This document shows positions 20,949-34,147 of a stretch of 64,000 nucleotides of DNA, in pieces (the first letter of the stretch is position 1; each line of letters begins with the position of its first letter). The position numbers were made by a program, and so were the translations under genes. This DNA comes from Clitoria ternatea (taxonomy: Eukaryota > Streptophyta > Magnoliopsida > Fabales > Fabaceae). The notes beneath the pieces were generated by a model that ran no database searches, was not told where the DNA came from, and saw nothing but the letters and a program-made list of their open reading frames with translations. Location of the stretch: assembly GCA_037962975.1 (NCBI GenBank), contig CM075670.1:87981501-88045500 (forward strand), in the 5' to 3' direction.

Positions 20949-23900
20949 CTATTGGATTCCTTCCTTGAGTTGAAGAAGGCTGGTGGCCCATTGGTTTCTG
21001 ATTTTGTCAATGTATCCTTCAGGGAACATTGAGGAGGAGTCTCGAAAGTGCTGCAAAGAAGACATAATCATTAATAGGTGAGCAACAAATTGTAATAGTA
21101 GTATGTAAAAACCAAATAAATTAAAGTAGGTAGCAAAACTTACAGTTATCCATCCGTCTACTATACCAGATTGGACAATGGTGAGCATCATCTTCATCAC
21201 GAATACCCACACTCAAAGGTGTCATCCTGCCGATAAGACTACAAGGTACCATACATTGATTTCACAACTGGTTATTGTTTTTGTTACTAATTAAGGTAAC
21301 TTTAAAAGTAATGCTTATTAATTGAAGTACTTACTTTTGGGAAGACCCACTCTAGTTTTTTCGGTCACTTTGTCGCGTAGTAGATGGTACCCAATTAAAG
21401 CCCTATAAGAGAATAAAACATCAGTTTAGTTAATAGAATGACTTAATCAAATATGTAAAGTTGTTTTATTTTTAAAAATCAACTTACCCGTCGAGTATTT
21501 TCATGTAGTCCGCACCAGGACTCCCAGGCAATGAACAGAAGCATGCAGCAATGCCGTCCTTCGGGAAAATGACCAACAGTTGCCAGTGAAGGCTGCAATG
21601 TACCATTGATTAGGAACAACGCAATCCATTATTAAATTAACAACAATAAGTAAATATTTATTAGACTCTTACTCTCTATGAAATGGCGCAAGGTACACAG
21701 TCTTGTTCGAGGCATGCATCCAATTCTGGATGTATGCCTGAATCTCCTCTTTGCTGTTCACATGAAGTTGTATTAGAGAGGGCTCCAGGAAACCGTAAGT
21801 GTCATCGACACCTCTCTCTATGCAAAGTCTATGTAAAAACCTAATCAAATTTGTAGACGTTTAGTTTTGTAAAAAATAACAATTTAATTGACACGATCAT
21901 TGAATGAAAAACATTATACTTACAGCTCCCAACACTGAATCACAGAAATGTTCAACATCGTCTTCCCCATTAGGACCTCACACAAGTCAGGTCGTGCAAT
22001 GTACACTGGCAACAAACTTGCGAGGCCAAAAACGGATTCCTCCCATGGGACCAGGATAGTGCAATTGCGTAGCCCAGCCGATATCTCCCATAATCGTTCC
22101 ATCGGATCAAGGGGGCTCTGGCTTCTTTGATGGGGCAACACCCTGTTAAAATAGTTAAAAAATTAGAAGCAATTTATGATTATTGAAACCATAACTTAAT
22201 ATATAATTGATGCTTGGGTAAAGAGCATACCTAGGGACCAGAATCTAACACAAGTCTGGTCGGCCACATAAGGAAGTGTCCTACAGCCTGGCCGACGAGT
22301 CGTACCTCAGAAGTTGGAATGGGAACAACTGCATCTGCCTCAAGGACCTGTACAACTGAAATCCTTGACACACCATCAGGCAATTTTTGATGGTGAACCA
22401 AAGGGCCTAGGTTATACATTGAACCAATGGCAACTGGCTCTTCCACTCCATCCACAAATAGGTCACACTGACGGCAGTCTCCAAGATTTACGTCGTCATC
22501 ATCACCGTTAGGTGCAGCACATGACCCCTTTGTGTTGACCCGCCTAGTTTGCATAATTACACAACATTTTAAAGTTATTCAAGAAATAATGATAACAAAT
22601 CATAGGTGATTCAATTAAATAATGTACAATGTAACCTGTGGGTCCACCACCGGTGGCGTAAGTTGACATTGTTGACTGAATGACACCATTATCTCACTCC
22701 GAAACCGTACCATCTCCTCCTGAAGCAGCCTCTACATTTCCTCCTTTGCCTCTGCCTTCACTGTGGCAACCTTGTCCTCAAAGGTCTTCTCCAAATCAGA
22801 TATGGATTGGGAAAGGGTGGCGGGACAGCCGTAATAGCTTTGGAGGCCTGCAGAGAAAGAATAATTAGAAATAAAAAATGTTATCATACAGGGTGCTCGT
22901 AAATGTAAACATACCATGACCTTGACCAGCTACACGTACTCGTCCAGGGTGCTCTGGTCGGCCGATGGCGGTGGTCAATATATCATCCCTACCATGTGAC
23001 ACAAATGACCCTTGGGTCTACTGCTCAACCAAGGAATCCTGCAACCAAAAGTCAGTGATTAGTGTTAGGGTTTGATGGACATTTAACGTTTCATAAAAAG
23101 TATTGATAAGCTTTGTACTTACAATCCTTGAGACAACCTCCTCAACATGTGATGAAGTGTACTGACCACTTTTCTTCGTCCTGGCACGCTTCCATTTTTC
23201 ATGTCGTGCGGGTGGGGATGGGGGATCCACAATAGTGGCATCAGGGTGGCTACCTTGACGTTGCCTAGCTTTCTCCTCCACTATCCGATCCTCCAACAAT
23301 CGGTAACTCCCACGTGACAACCTGTGAGGGCAGTCATTTTTCCCCTGAATTTCTTGTGCTTTCATACGTCTGGCCTGCATCAAAAACAATTCAAAGACAT
23401 TTATACGTTATATATTCTCTGATAACTATAAAAACATAATTAGTAAAAGATACATACAATAAAGTCGTCTATGTGCCTGGATGCCACAAACGCATCCCAA
23501 GTCTACCGATCTATGGATGTGTATCTATCTTCAGGAAACTCACCCTGCTTCTTCCCGTAGACATACCTAAAATTTAAAATATTTGAATTAAGTAATTGAT
23601 AACTTAAAACATGATGATTTTAAACATTTATATTTTAAAATTAAAATATACATGGAGGTCAGGTTGCTTTTGAATGTCCTCCAGCGGTCAGCGATCTCAG
23701 ACATGATCTTTCTACGTAGTGTATCAACTACAGGAATATCCCAAGCATCCTACAAGTGCCAAATAAACAAGGATGAGATTATTACGCATAACAAATTACA
23801 ATACGAGTAAATAAATGTACAGATAAATGTACTTACAACAACATCAGCCCAAATTGCATTCTTCACGACCTCCTCAACACTATCCCAATCAGGGATAATG

Positions 23901-24118
23901 ATGGACACCTTCGACCGTGCCAAGACACCTAAGTAACTCTGAAACTTGGCGGTGTTGGGTCTTGAAGTCCTCCCGGTGCAAATATCAATGTCAATATGGG
24001 TCCTCTGACCCTGATGGCGCCTAAGTGCAACACTGGTCATCCGGGTAACGCCTCTCATCCTAGTTGAGGAATCTGTGCTCTAGGAGTCAGATCTCGCATG
24101 TGAATGCTGATCAGCCAT
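20949..24118 (-). pseudogene. TNPA-like second protein of the CACTA element with Ulp1-like C-terminus, broken
   Basis: A multi-exon gene read on the minus strand. Exon-like blocks: 24118-23840 (RTSRPNTAKFQSYLGV.., ending ADVV before GTAAG), 23757-23650 (DTLRRKIMSEIADRWRTFKS), 23568-23460 (YGKKQGEFPEDRYTSIDR), 23389-23130 (basic, SRGSYRLLEDRIVEEKARQR), 23040-22925, 22850-22690 (coiled-coil-like), 22554-22231, 22141-21920 (LNISVIQCWEL), 21840-21680, 21590-21490 (LHWQLLVIFPKDG), 21220-21140 and 21053-20949. The last blocks resemble the C48 (Ulp1) peptidase domain: HW for the catalytic His, and an ECGY-type Cys region near 21200-21215. In-frame stops occur at about 24079 and 23504, and a one-base loss follows the ECGY codons. 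Exon edges are inferred by eye. Confidence 0.7.
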
Positions 24119-24227
24119 AGGTATCTGTTCAAAAAAAACAAAAATATAATTTGTGAGTATAATAAACTAACTTTAGCAAACAGGAATCAGTTTATAAACA
24201 TGATGAAAGATATATAACCATACCCTA

Positions 24228-27200
24228 TGTTTCCCACAGACCCTCCTGGTGGTCATTACGAGTCGCAACTATATCATCTATGAGATCTTCCACAACGTCG
24301 GTTGGTGTACGTGTTGTTAGACAAGGTATGTCTAGGACATCAAGACATGGATCCTCAATGTTGTGTCTACCTTAGAGAACAACTGACCATCGTTTATCTG
24401 ATGGGTCAACAACGTAGAAAACTTGTTTTACTTGAGCTGCCATAATGAAAGGTTCCTCCTTATGACCAACCTTGTTTAAGTCCACTAACGTAAAACCAAA
24501 ATCATCTATTTTGACACCATTTTTGCTATCAACCCATTTACATTTAAAAACAGGAACTGTGAAACGACCATAATCAACTACCCATATATCTTCAATGACA
24601 CCAAAATAACATAACTCAGCCATGACAGGGTTTTTGTCCTTTGAAGTGGAAAAATGCATTGATTCGGCCACAACCATAACTCCACAGTTCTGCACCGTAC
24701 TCTTGTAATCTTGAATCCTTGTATAGAAAGAATAATTATTTATGTCATAGCCACAATAAGTGATTACATCAAAGTTGGGTCCTAGTGCCAGTCGATGCAA
24801 TGTCTCAGAAGCAGATGTATCTTTAAGAAGGGTCGTTTTGAACCACTGCATGAACGTTTTGTTGTGTTCGTTCAATACCCACTTTTCAGCCATTCTAGGG
24901 TTGTTTCTTTTGACTATGTCTTTATGTGCTGCTAAATACGGGAGCACAGCGTCTGTGTTGTTCAAAATATAAAAGTGTGCTTGGAGTACTTCATCACGTG
25001 ACATGCTTTTAATTTTTTTCCTAATGGTACCTTTCCCATCCAATCGCCCTTCGTGACGAGTCTTTGGAATACCAATACTGGCAGCCTGTGACATATAATC
25101 TGTGCAGAACTCAATTGCTTCCTCTGCAATGTACCTTTCTACTATCGATGCTTCGGGACGATGTTGGTTCTTCATATAGCCTTTCAAAATTTTCATGTAT
25201 CGCTCAACAGGATACATCCACCTTAAGAACACTGGCCCACACAAACGGACCTCCCTCACTAAATGGATGATTAAATGTACCATTATGTCAAAGAATGAAG
25301 GAGGGAAATACATTTCCAACTGGGATAGTATAAGAAACCCTTCCTGTTCCAACGCTTCCAACTCATCGTGGGCGATTACTTTGGCACATATGGCATTGAA
25401 AAACAAACACACCCTTGTTATCACATGTCTGACATTTTGAGGGAGAATGCCACGAATGGCAATGGGTAGAAATTGTTGCATCAGCATATGACAATCATAT
25501 GACTTCAAACCAACTAACTTTAGATCCTTCAAGGAAACACAAGTATTGATGTTGGAACCATACCCAAATGGAACTTTGACACCACACAACGATTCACACA
25601 AACTTTGCTTCTCTTTTCTAGACAAGGTATAACATGCTCCTTTACTTGTGGGTACAACTCCTCACGTATACCCAACAACTCCAAGTCTAGACGCGAATTC
25701 AAGCCATCCTTCGTTTTTCCAGGTATGTTTAACAGGGTTCCAACCAAACTATCGCACACGTTTTTCTCCATATGCATCACATCAATACAGTGCCTCACAT
25801 CAAGCTCTTTCCAATATGGCAGATCGAAAAATATTGACCTTTTCTTCCATGTGTTTTTTGAGATAGACTGCTTCTCAGACTTACCAAGAACCACATTGAC
25901 TTCTTTCACCTTTTCATATACTTGACGACCAGACAATGGTGGGGGAGGCATTTCAAACTCTTGTGCACCATTGAATGACTTCTTCAACCTACGAAGTGGA
26001 TGATTAGGTGTCAGAAACCTACGATGTCGAAGATAAACATTTTTCCTTCCATGATGTAGTCGATTAGAACTAGTTCCCTCCTCACATACAAGACACGCTT
26101 TATGTCCTTTGACGCTATAGCCCAAGAGGTTACCATACGCTGGAAAATCATTGATCGTATAGAATAACATGGCCCTCAAATTGAATGATTGTCCTGTAAG
26201 CCCGTCAAACACATCAACCCCCTTTTCCCATAACATTTTCAAGTCTTCAACTAACGGAGATAAGTATACATCAATGTCGTTCCCTAGTTGTCGTGGACCA
26301 GAAATCATCATTGATAACATAACATATTTCTGCTTCATGCACAGCCATGGCGGCAAGTTGTAAACAAACAACAAAACAGGCCACGAACTGTGGTTTGCGC
26401 TTAGGTTCCCATATGGGTTCATGCCGTCTGTGGCTAGTGCAAGCCTAATATTTCTTGGGTCATAGGTAAAATCCAGAAACATCATATCCATTTTCTTCCA
26501 CTGTAATCCATCTGCCAGATGCCTAATTTGTCCGTCAATAACCCTTTCATCAGCATGCCATCTCATAAGCTTCGCATCATCTGCATTGGCAAATAGACGC
26601 TTTAGTCTTGGAACTATGGGGAGATACCACAACACCTTCGCAGGAGATCCTTTTTTGTATAAATCATCAGAATCAACCTCTTTCTTCTTATACCGTGATA
26701 CCCCACACCTAGGACATCGATGCAGCATTTCATACTCACCACAGTATAATACACAACCATTTGGGCATGCATGTATCTTTATATACTCCAAGCCCATAGG
26801 ACACAACACCTTTTTAGCCTCATAGTTACGATTTGGTAAAGTGTTACCAACTGGGAGCATTTCTTTCAACAACTTAAGCAACTAAGTGAAGCTTTTATCT
26901 GTCCACCCATTTATCGCTTTCAAATTAAATAATCGTAAAACTACTGACAACCTCATGAAATTGGAGTAATTCAGATACAACGGCTTTTCTGAATCCTCAC
27001 ATAGACTTGCATATACGTGAGCTCTCTTAAAACTTTCTACCCCCACATCACGGATCATATCCTCAAGTCGGTCATCCATGTCCTCATCAACCTCATGCGC
27101 AAAGCTTTAGTCTTTTGTTTGAAAACTAGTACTTGGCACCTCAATATGTTCACCATGCCATATTCATCGCGTATAACTCTGAAGAAATCCATCACACAAC

Positions 27201-27382
27201 AGATGTTCTCGCACCTCTGTCAATTCTAGTCGGCGCATGTTTAAGCATTTAACACAAGGGCAAAAATACGTTCCATTCACCTCTTCAGCATTTCGTATCA
27301 CGTACTCTATGAATGTTTCGACTCCACCCTCATATTGTGGACTCATACGTGATGCAGTTATCCAACTTCGATCCATACTCAC
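24228..27382 (-). pseudogene. CACTA transposase (TNP2/TNPD type), broken
   Basis: The transposase cuts the element at its CACTA ends. Domains in order: N-terminal transposase-associated domain (27382-27164: MDRSWITASRMSPQYEGGVE, CPCVKCLNM); linker (27079-26882); TNP2 catalytic region (26881 to about 25640: CPNGCVLYCGEY, HRCPRCGVSRYKKK, LGNDIDVYLSPLVEDLKMLW, ARDxKxxxC-like region replaced by HCIDVMHMEKNVCDSL); DUF4218-like (25625-24960: HMLMQQFLPIAIRG, FLRWMYPVERYMKILKGYM); DUF4216-like (24700-24372: YYGVIEDIW-type, VPVFKCKWVD). In-frame stops at about 27163, 27090, 26882 and 24371 and one frameshift near 25640 disrupt it. The residual frame extends past 24371 to about 24228. Confidence 0.92.
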
Positions 27383-28079
27383 TGTTTACAATACCAGTAA
27401 ATTTAACGGTGCTATGAATCTTACTTTCTTCACAAAGGTGGTGGTCCTACCCATTCAGAATAAACATTTTTCTATACATCATAACTACATACCACTTAGG
27501 AGTTATTTTAAAATTTGATAAAATTTCGGCAGCATTTTGTATTGGTCTCTAAGTACACGAAATGAAAGTGGTGACATCAAATTCAACCACAATCAAATAT
27601 GCACCCAGAGAACAATATAAAATTTAACTAACCAAAACTTGATCAAATTTTAAAATTACCCCTAACTTGTACATAGCAATAATGCATAAAAATTTGTTCA
27701 CCCCAAACTGTCCAAACGGACAATTCAAGATTCAACACAAATGATGAAATCAATTAATTTAATTACCATTTGTGTCGAATCTCAAACAAGAAACTATGGT
27801 TCACTTATTTACAATTTAAAAAATCACAATTCAAAGGGACTATATCAACTTATCAAAAACTAAAAATTAATCTACTACTAGTACTAGTACTGGTAATAAC
27901 TACATTTAAAAAACATATTAAACTACATTCCATTTGTCTTATGTAAGAATCTTAATTTAAAAATCTAAATCTACTACTAGTACTAACTATATTCCATTTG
28001 AGACATGATAAAGTTTTTTATATTCAAAATTTAACCCAACAGCATTCAAAATTAGAAACTTTACATTATCTAAAACTAA

Positions 28080-28345
28080 CATTATATTATCTAAAACTAG
28101 CATTATTCCAATTAATAACATTACATTCCATTTCAATTAAAACCAAAATTACAATTATTCATCAAATTATCTAAATCTAACATTACATTCTATTCTAATT
28201 AATAACTCACAAGAAACATTACATTATCTAAAACTAACATTACATTATCTAAAACTAACATTATATTTCATTCCAATTAATAACATTACATTTCATTTCA
28301 ATTAAAACCAAAATTATAATTATTCATCAAATTATCTAAAACTAA
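28080..28345. repeat. Direct repeat (about 70 bp, 165 bp offset) in the CACTA 5' region
   Basis: ATTCCAATTAATAACATTAC at about 28105 recurs at about 28270, with homology continuing through AATTATTCATCAAATTATCT. Short ACATTATCTAAAACTA units add further repetition. It lies upstream of the transposase gene in the transposon's own 5' side. Confidence 0.75.
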
Positions 28346-28769
28346 GTATTTAATTTTAAGCCAAAAAATGAATCTTTGAGATATACTCGAAGAAGGAGAC
28401 CAACCTGGAAACAAGCGTGCGTCGAAATGGAGAGATAGAGGAAGGAGGAGGGAAGCCGAACAGCCCCACGTCAACCATCGTGCGTTGTTCATCAGATTGG
28501 AGAACAAACAGCCCCAAGTGAAATGGAGACACAGAGGGAGGAGGAGGAGAGGAGACTAACAGCGTGCACGAAGAGAAATGGAGGGAAGATGGATAGAGAA
28601 ATGGAGGGAGGGAGCTGTTTGTGTGAAAGAAAAGAAGAGGGAAGATGAAAGAAGAGAGGGAAAGTGAAAAGTTGCAATGAGGAAAAGAGAGAGGCAATGC
28701 ACGAAGAGAAATAGAGGGAGAAGCGGAAAACCAAAAGCCAAAAGATGAAGTTTCATTGGAGAGCGCACA

Positions 28770-29175
28770 ACCTTTAAGCACGGGTGACTCATAACCGTGT
28801 TGATATCCTAAAATTTAAGCACGGTTCACCACCAACCGTGTTTATAGATGGCCTATAAACACGGTTCCCCATCCAACCGTCTTTGTTTCTCCGTTTTAAA
28901 TAATTTTTTTAAAAAATTATAAAAAGCTTTAAACACGAACCTAAGATAACCATGTTTGTTTCTCAATTTAATAAATTTAAAAAAAAAATAAAATGCTTTA
29001 ACCACGGACCTGGAATACCCGTGTTTATAGTGTCCCTATAAACACGGTTTTCTTCTAACCGTCATTATATATTCGTTTTATAAATTTTATAAAATTCCTC
29101 ATAATTACAAAATTGCCACCGCCTGGTTTCAAACACGGATTTGCTAGAACCGTGCTTATATCCCGTCATTATAGC
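28770..29175. repeat. Right subterminal repeats of the CACTA element
   Basis: TTTAAGCACGGTTC, ATAAACACGGTT and inverted AACCGTG(T/C)TTATA motifs recur from 28770 to 29160. This is the counterpart of the left cluster and marks the right end as belonging to the same family. The purine-rich stretch at 28400-28760 just left of it is the probable transcribed leader of the transposase gene. Confidence 0.88.
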
Positions 29176-31942
29176 TACTTTTTGTACTAGTGTGTAGACT
29201 AAGTTAGTGGGGTGACCCTAATAATTCATTATAAAAGAAAAGAAGTGTGGACACAAAAAATCCAAATTCAACCCCCGACTATATGATCCACAATGGCAGA
29301 TTGGCAAAAATACTAGAAATTGGAAAAAATTAATTAAGAGGAAGGAATTTGAGAAAATTTCACCAAGGATGACATAATGTTGCTCAAAATGGTGAAAACC
29401 TTTAGAAAATGATTGTCTCACTAAAATTTGACTAGAGTGTGAATCATAATATCCTGAGTGTCACAATGCGCCTAAAAGTGTCAAGACCTGTCAAAATAGA
29501 GAAAGACTTGCACCAAACATAATTGTTGCACCAAACACGTTAGAAACTAAAATGGAAATGTGAATTTTTGAATTATTTTATTTTACTTTATTAAAATCTA
29601 TTTTATTAAATTCTGATCTGGTCTAATTTAATCTAGTCTTGATTACAAAAATAACACTAATCCTAGTTACATAGAAATTGTAATCCAAATTTAATAGTAG
29701 AACTAACTTTCCCGAGCAATGACGTCAATTTAAATGATGTTGTAAGTGGTCAAAATAAAGTGTAATGCACTAAAGCTAGGTGACTACCCTAGAGCATTCT
29801 CTTAAGGACCTTAATTGTAAATGCCAAAACAAAAGAAAGAAAAATAAGGATTTTGGATGCAATTAAGAAACATAATTAAGAAATTAAAACAAATGAAATT
29901 CAATATACCAAAAAATGCACCGACCTATGATTTTTCCTCTACAAACAAATTTGGTGCCAATCATAATTTCCAATCCAATTCATGAATTTGAATGAAGGAA
30001 TGAGTATCTTTAATATGAATTCCTTGAATGATTATTGACAACGTGTATCTTTAGTCGATTTGATACGATTTTTCTCAATTTGATCTTGAAACTCTAAACT
30101 ATGTGAATGGATTTTTTAAGATCGCATTAGTACTAAATTTGATAAGCACGAATTATCTAGAATCGTATCGACACGTTCCAAGATCCAATTAAAACTAAGC
30201 ATTGTGGAATTGAAAAGTTAAGAAAAATGTTTTAAATTGGCTTGGAATAGAAAATGTTACTCAACTTTACGGGTTTGAAATTATAGACCGATCTATGAAT
30301 TAAATTACACCTCCATCATAATTGCAAACACAAACAAGGGTTTAAAGACAATCATTTTGGAAGAAACCAAAATAAAATTGAAGAAGCCAGAAATAAAATT
30401 GGAACTCAAATTAAACTCAGACAAAATTAGCAAAACATAAGAGGAAGAAATGTCAAAATTTCTTCGACTACATCTATTTATATGGAGGTTAACCCTAAAC
30501 TAAACCTAAGTTGAAAAATCATAAAGTAAATGGGTCTAAAAATAGCCTAATAATGTCTAAATCCTAATTACAAATTACTAATGGATACTTAACTCTCATA
30601 ATTCTCATAATAGTATATTGAAGCCAACTTCAAATACTCGTAAGGATAAGGTGGAAAAATAATATTTTATCATGTACGAAAGAGTAATCACATGCAAAAA
30701 AAAATTATATATTTATTTTGTTGGCTGCAGAAGCTTGTGGTCAATTAATTCTGTAGAAACGGCCAATCATTATTAACTAAACATAAATTCTTATCTAATA
30801 ATGCAAGCTACATGAACTTCAGGTTACGCAGGACGCTCCTTCTATAAATTGTCAATCGGGGGGAAGGATTTATTAAGGGAATACTTTCAAAGAAATCCAA
30901 TAAATAGTTTTAATGTTACTACTACATCTTGGAAGTTTTTAGAAAAACTTACAACAACCACATGTTTCATCTTCCACAAAGTTGTATGATGGAACAATGT
31001 TGACGGTTGTTTTCAGCATGGATTTTGCATTTAATTTGATACTCAAGTGCTCAATTGATATAAAATTAGTCCTAATTTTGTTGTATTTGAAGCAACATCT
31101 TAATTGGAAACATACAAGCTAAATTTGATGATTTTTGGATAGGTTTTGCTGCTTAAAATAGGCTTTTAACAAAAAGTGAATAAGTGTTAAGGCCTTGGCA
31201 CCCCAGCACTAGCCTCAACTTTTTGGTCTGGCATTCCAACGTCAACTTACTAGCACAACATGACAAAGGTTTATTTAAAAGTCCCAAAACATATTTTTTT
31301 TTATCTTTGCCACAGGGGAAAGAAGTTACACGGTTTTGGGAGCATCTTGCCGCCATTCAAGGATATTGGAGCTTGGTTTTAGGTTTTTTTCTTTTTTTTT
31401 TGGTCACACACACACCACACACACTAGCATTTCATTTCTTTAAAACGCGATAAAGATTTATGTGTGTTTGGGTCTCCCAAAGAATTTATAGGTGAAATGC
31501 CCATTGTATTTTTTTGTCTAGGAATAAAATTGTTTATAATAATTGTTAAAGTTTATTCTTAATGCGAATCTTAGTATTGAATACTCAATGAATTGATATT
31601 TGATGTTAGGGTTTTGAATTTTTCTTTAAAAAATTAAGTTTAATGAATTTTATGTCACATTAATATGATTAAATATGTAACTATGTATATTAAAGTCTCA
31701 AATGATTTAAGAAAAATAGAAAGAGTCTGATCTTAACGTCTTTATTTATCGTCTACCTCATTTTATTGATTTCCACCTTTGAAATCAATCAATTTTAACC
31801 AACTTATGAATAAATCTTTAAATATAATTATATGCTTTATGATTTATAAGTAATTATAGTATTATTGTTGAATATCACATAAATCCTCATAAATACGATA
31901 ACCCTAAATATTTATAGAAACTACAACAAATTTAGTATTAAA

Positions 31943-32056
31943 AGTCATACAATGGATGATTGAAATAAAAAAATTTTAAAGTCGCTTAAAAGGTCACATG
32001 ACTTTTTTAAAAACTCATATGATTAATCTTAACCATCCATTGTATGGTTGTATGAC
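31943..32056. repeat. Inverted repeat, possible MITE remnant
   Basis: The left arm AGTCATACAATGGATGATTG is matched, inverted, by the right arm ending CCATTGTATGGTTGTATGACT. The right arm has an extra 9 bp copy of the ACCATACAA type. A second hairpin (AAAAGGTCA / TGACTTTT) lies inside. No clear target duplication. Confidence 0.5.
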
Positions 32057-32089
32057 TCAAATTCTTTCTTCTCCCACCTTTCTTATATG

Positions 32090-32091
<2 letters not shown>

Positions 32092-32141
<50 letters not shown>
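32092..32141. repeat. (AT)n microsatellite
   Basis: An uninterrupted AT dinucleotide run of over 20 units preceded by ACATACAT. Likely length-polymorphic. Confidence 0.97.
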
Positions 32142-33088
32142 TGATTTTGTTTCTGTTTAATTATTTAGATAAAAAAATTACATAAACCAACAAATATAAT
32201 TATATGTTTTAATTTCATATTAAAGTTTTTATTTACCTTTGATTTATGACAATATATTAAACGTGTTATTTAACATTTTTTTCTCTTATTTAAATATTAT
32301 TAAAAAATAATAAATGTTTTAAAATTATAACTAGACAATTAAATAGAACCAATATTTATCTTCTTTTTAAATAATTAAATAGTAACAGACCTCATGACGA
32401 TAAACAAACATATTATAAACAAAACTCACCTCATACAAGATAAGGTCATATATGCGATTCTTTAACCAAGCAATATAATTACAGGGACTCGCATATAGAA
32501 ACAGATATTTTTTAAAAAAAACAAAAAAAACCTTGAAGCTCATTAACTTTTGATGTTATTTATGCTCTACGGTTACATAATGTACATGTATAAATACACC
32601 AATTTTTTTTTTCTGTATATCTTTTGCCAGTGGAGTGTGACACACAACACTCTAAAGTGTCATTTATGTGTGTTTGATGACCCTACTATTTGTCAAATCG
32701 AAGTATGAAGGATAGAAGCGAGTGCTTGGGTGGGAAATTATTGGAAATTCTGACCTTATCGCTATACCTAGCTTGCTTGATTTTCCTTTTCGATTTCAAA
32801 ATTTCAATGCAAGCTAGCCAAAAGCCATCAAGCCATATATGCCCTAGAGAAAGTCTTCGTCAAATTATATTCGAAGTCCCAATAAAAAAAATTGGTTTTA
32901 ATTCTTAGAAAAATAAAACTTTTCATTTTCATCAAATTTATTGGATGTTACCTTAAAAAAAATAATCTATTGGACATTTAGGTTTTTGGTGCTAACCTAA
33001 AAGTTCAATAATTAAATGTTGATATGACTAACATGTCAACATTTACATGTGGTGATGACGTTACTACATAGGGACTAAAACAAAATTT

Positions 33089-34144
33089 CACTAGTGCAGA
33101 AAAGTGATTTAATCACGGTTAAAATTGGTTTTTAATCACGGTTCATGAATCGTGGTTGTTATAGCCGTGGTAATAGATTAGAGCTTTTAATTACGGTTCA
33201 CAACCGTGGTTATAGATCATATTTAATCACGGTTGTTTTAAACCGTGATTAAATAAGACCCTATTTAATCATGGTTGTCAACCACAACCGTGATTTGACA
33301 ACTGTGATTAAAAGTGCTCATAAAATTACTAGTTATAATCACGGTTATGGGAACCCCAACATCGACCTTCAAAACAGAAAACCTCCATTATAGGAACAAA
33401 CATAAACAAAACGTAGAGAACAGAAACAAACAGAATAATAAATAGAAACTTGTAAAACCTTCATTATAATCGAAAGAAACAGAAAAGAAAAGAGGTACAA
33501 AAAAGAAGCCTTACATGCTTAAACGAGAAAAAAAGAGAAGGGTCGTGTAGTGGTCGAAAATGGCGCACAATGGGAATAGCAAAAAAAAAACCTGCAAAAT
33601 ATACACAGAGAACCACGTTAGATCTAGAACACAAACAAATACAAACGTCAATGGCAATGAGAAAACAGAGAAGAGAAATCTTAGAGAGAAAGATGGGAGA
33701 AAGCTAACAGAGAAAGATGGGAGGGAAGGGGACTTTCGTGAGACTCAAAAATTTTAAATTTTGAAAACACCTATAACAAAGGTTCCTGTAAAACCGTGAT
33801 TATAGATACATTATAATCACGGTTTACTCTCAACCGTGATTGTAGGTACATTTTTTTAAAATATAAAAATTAAAATAGGGAGGACCTACAATCACGACTT
33901 CTCGTAAAACCGTGATTATAGATACACTATAATCATGGTTTCCTTTTAACCGTGATTGTAGGTATATTTTTTTAAAATATAAAAATTAAAATTAAAAATC
34001 CTGGTTCCTACGAACACGGTTACACCAGAACCGTGATTAAAAAACTTCCTTATATTTACAAAAATACCACCGCGTATTTTTCAAACACGGTTTTCCGTGG
34101 ACCCTGATCATATCCTGTCATCGTAGTTATTTTTTGCACTAGTG
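33089..34144. mobile_element. Short non-autonomous CACTA element (1056 bp)
   Basis: Left end CACTAGTGCAGAAAAG at 33089; right end is the reverse complement of CACTAGTGCAAAAAATAAC at 34144. The target duplication TTT is on both sides (33086-33088, 34145-34147). Both ends carry subterminal copies of TTTAATCACGGTT and TATAATCACGGTT with the inverted AACCGTGATTA. The middle (33370-33760) is purine-rich and codes for nothing recognised; the 65-codon frame at 33560-33757 is low complexity. It has no transposase and must rely on one supplied in trans. Confidence 0.93.
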
Positions 34145-34147
34145 TTT

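Larger units (their letters stand above)
20355..29192 (-). mobile_element. CACTA (En/Spm) DNA transposon, 8838 bp, complete ends
   Basis: Left end CACTAGTGGAGAAAGG at 20355; right end is the reverse complement of CACTAGTACAAAAAGTAG at 29192. The 3 bp target duplication TGT is present on both sides (20352-20354 and 29193-29195), as expected for CACTA elements. Both ends carry many copies of a subterminal motif around TTTTAAGCACGGTT. Two gene regions on the minus strand encode a TNP2-type transposase and a TNPA-like second protein with a Ulp1-like C-terminus. Both are broken, so this copy is non-autonomous although its ends look movable. Confidence 0.95.
29193..33088. other. No gene seen; AT-rich intergenic or old repeat
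   Basis: Neither strand has a recognisable gene. Short open frames at 29218, 31153 and 31184 have no domain that I recognise. A hairpin (31943-32056) and an AT microsatellite (32092-32141) are listed separately. Confidence 0.5.

Noticed and set aside
28298..28792. Overlapping Phe/Leu/Ser-rich frames that look like membrane proteins
   Set aside because: They are translations of a purine-rich leader region in the CACTA element; there is no consistent frame or start.
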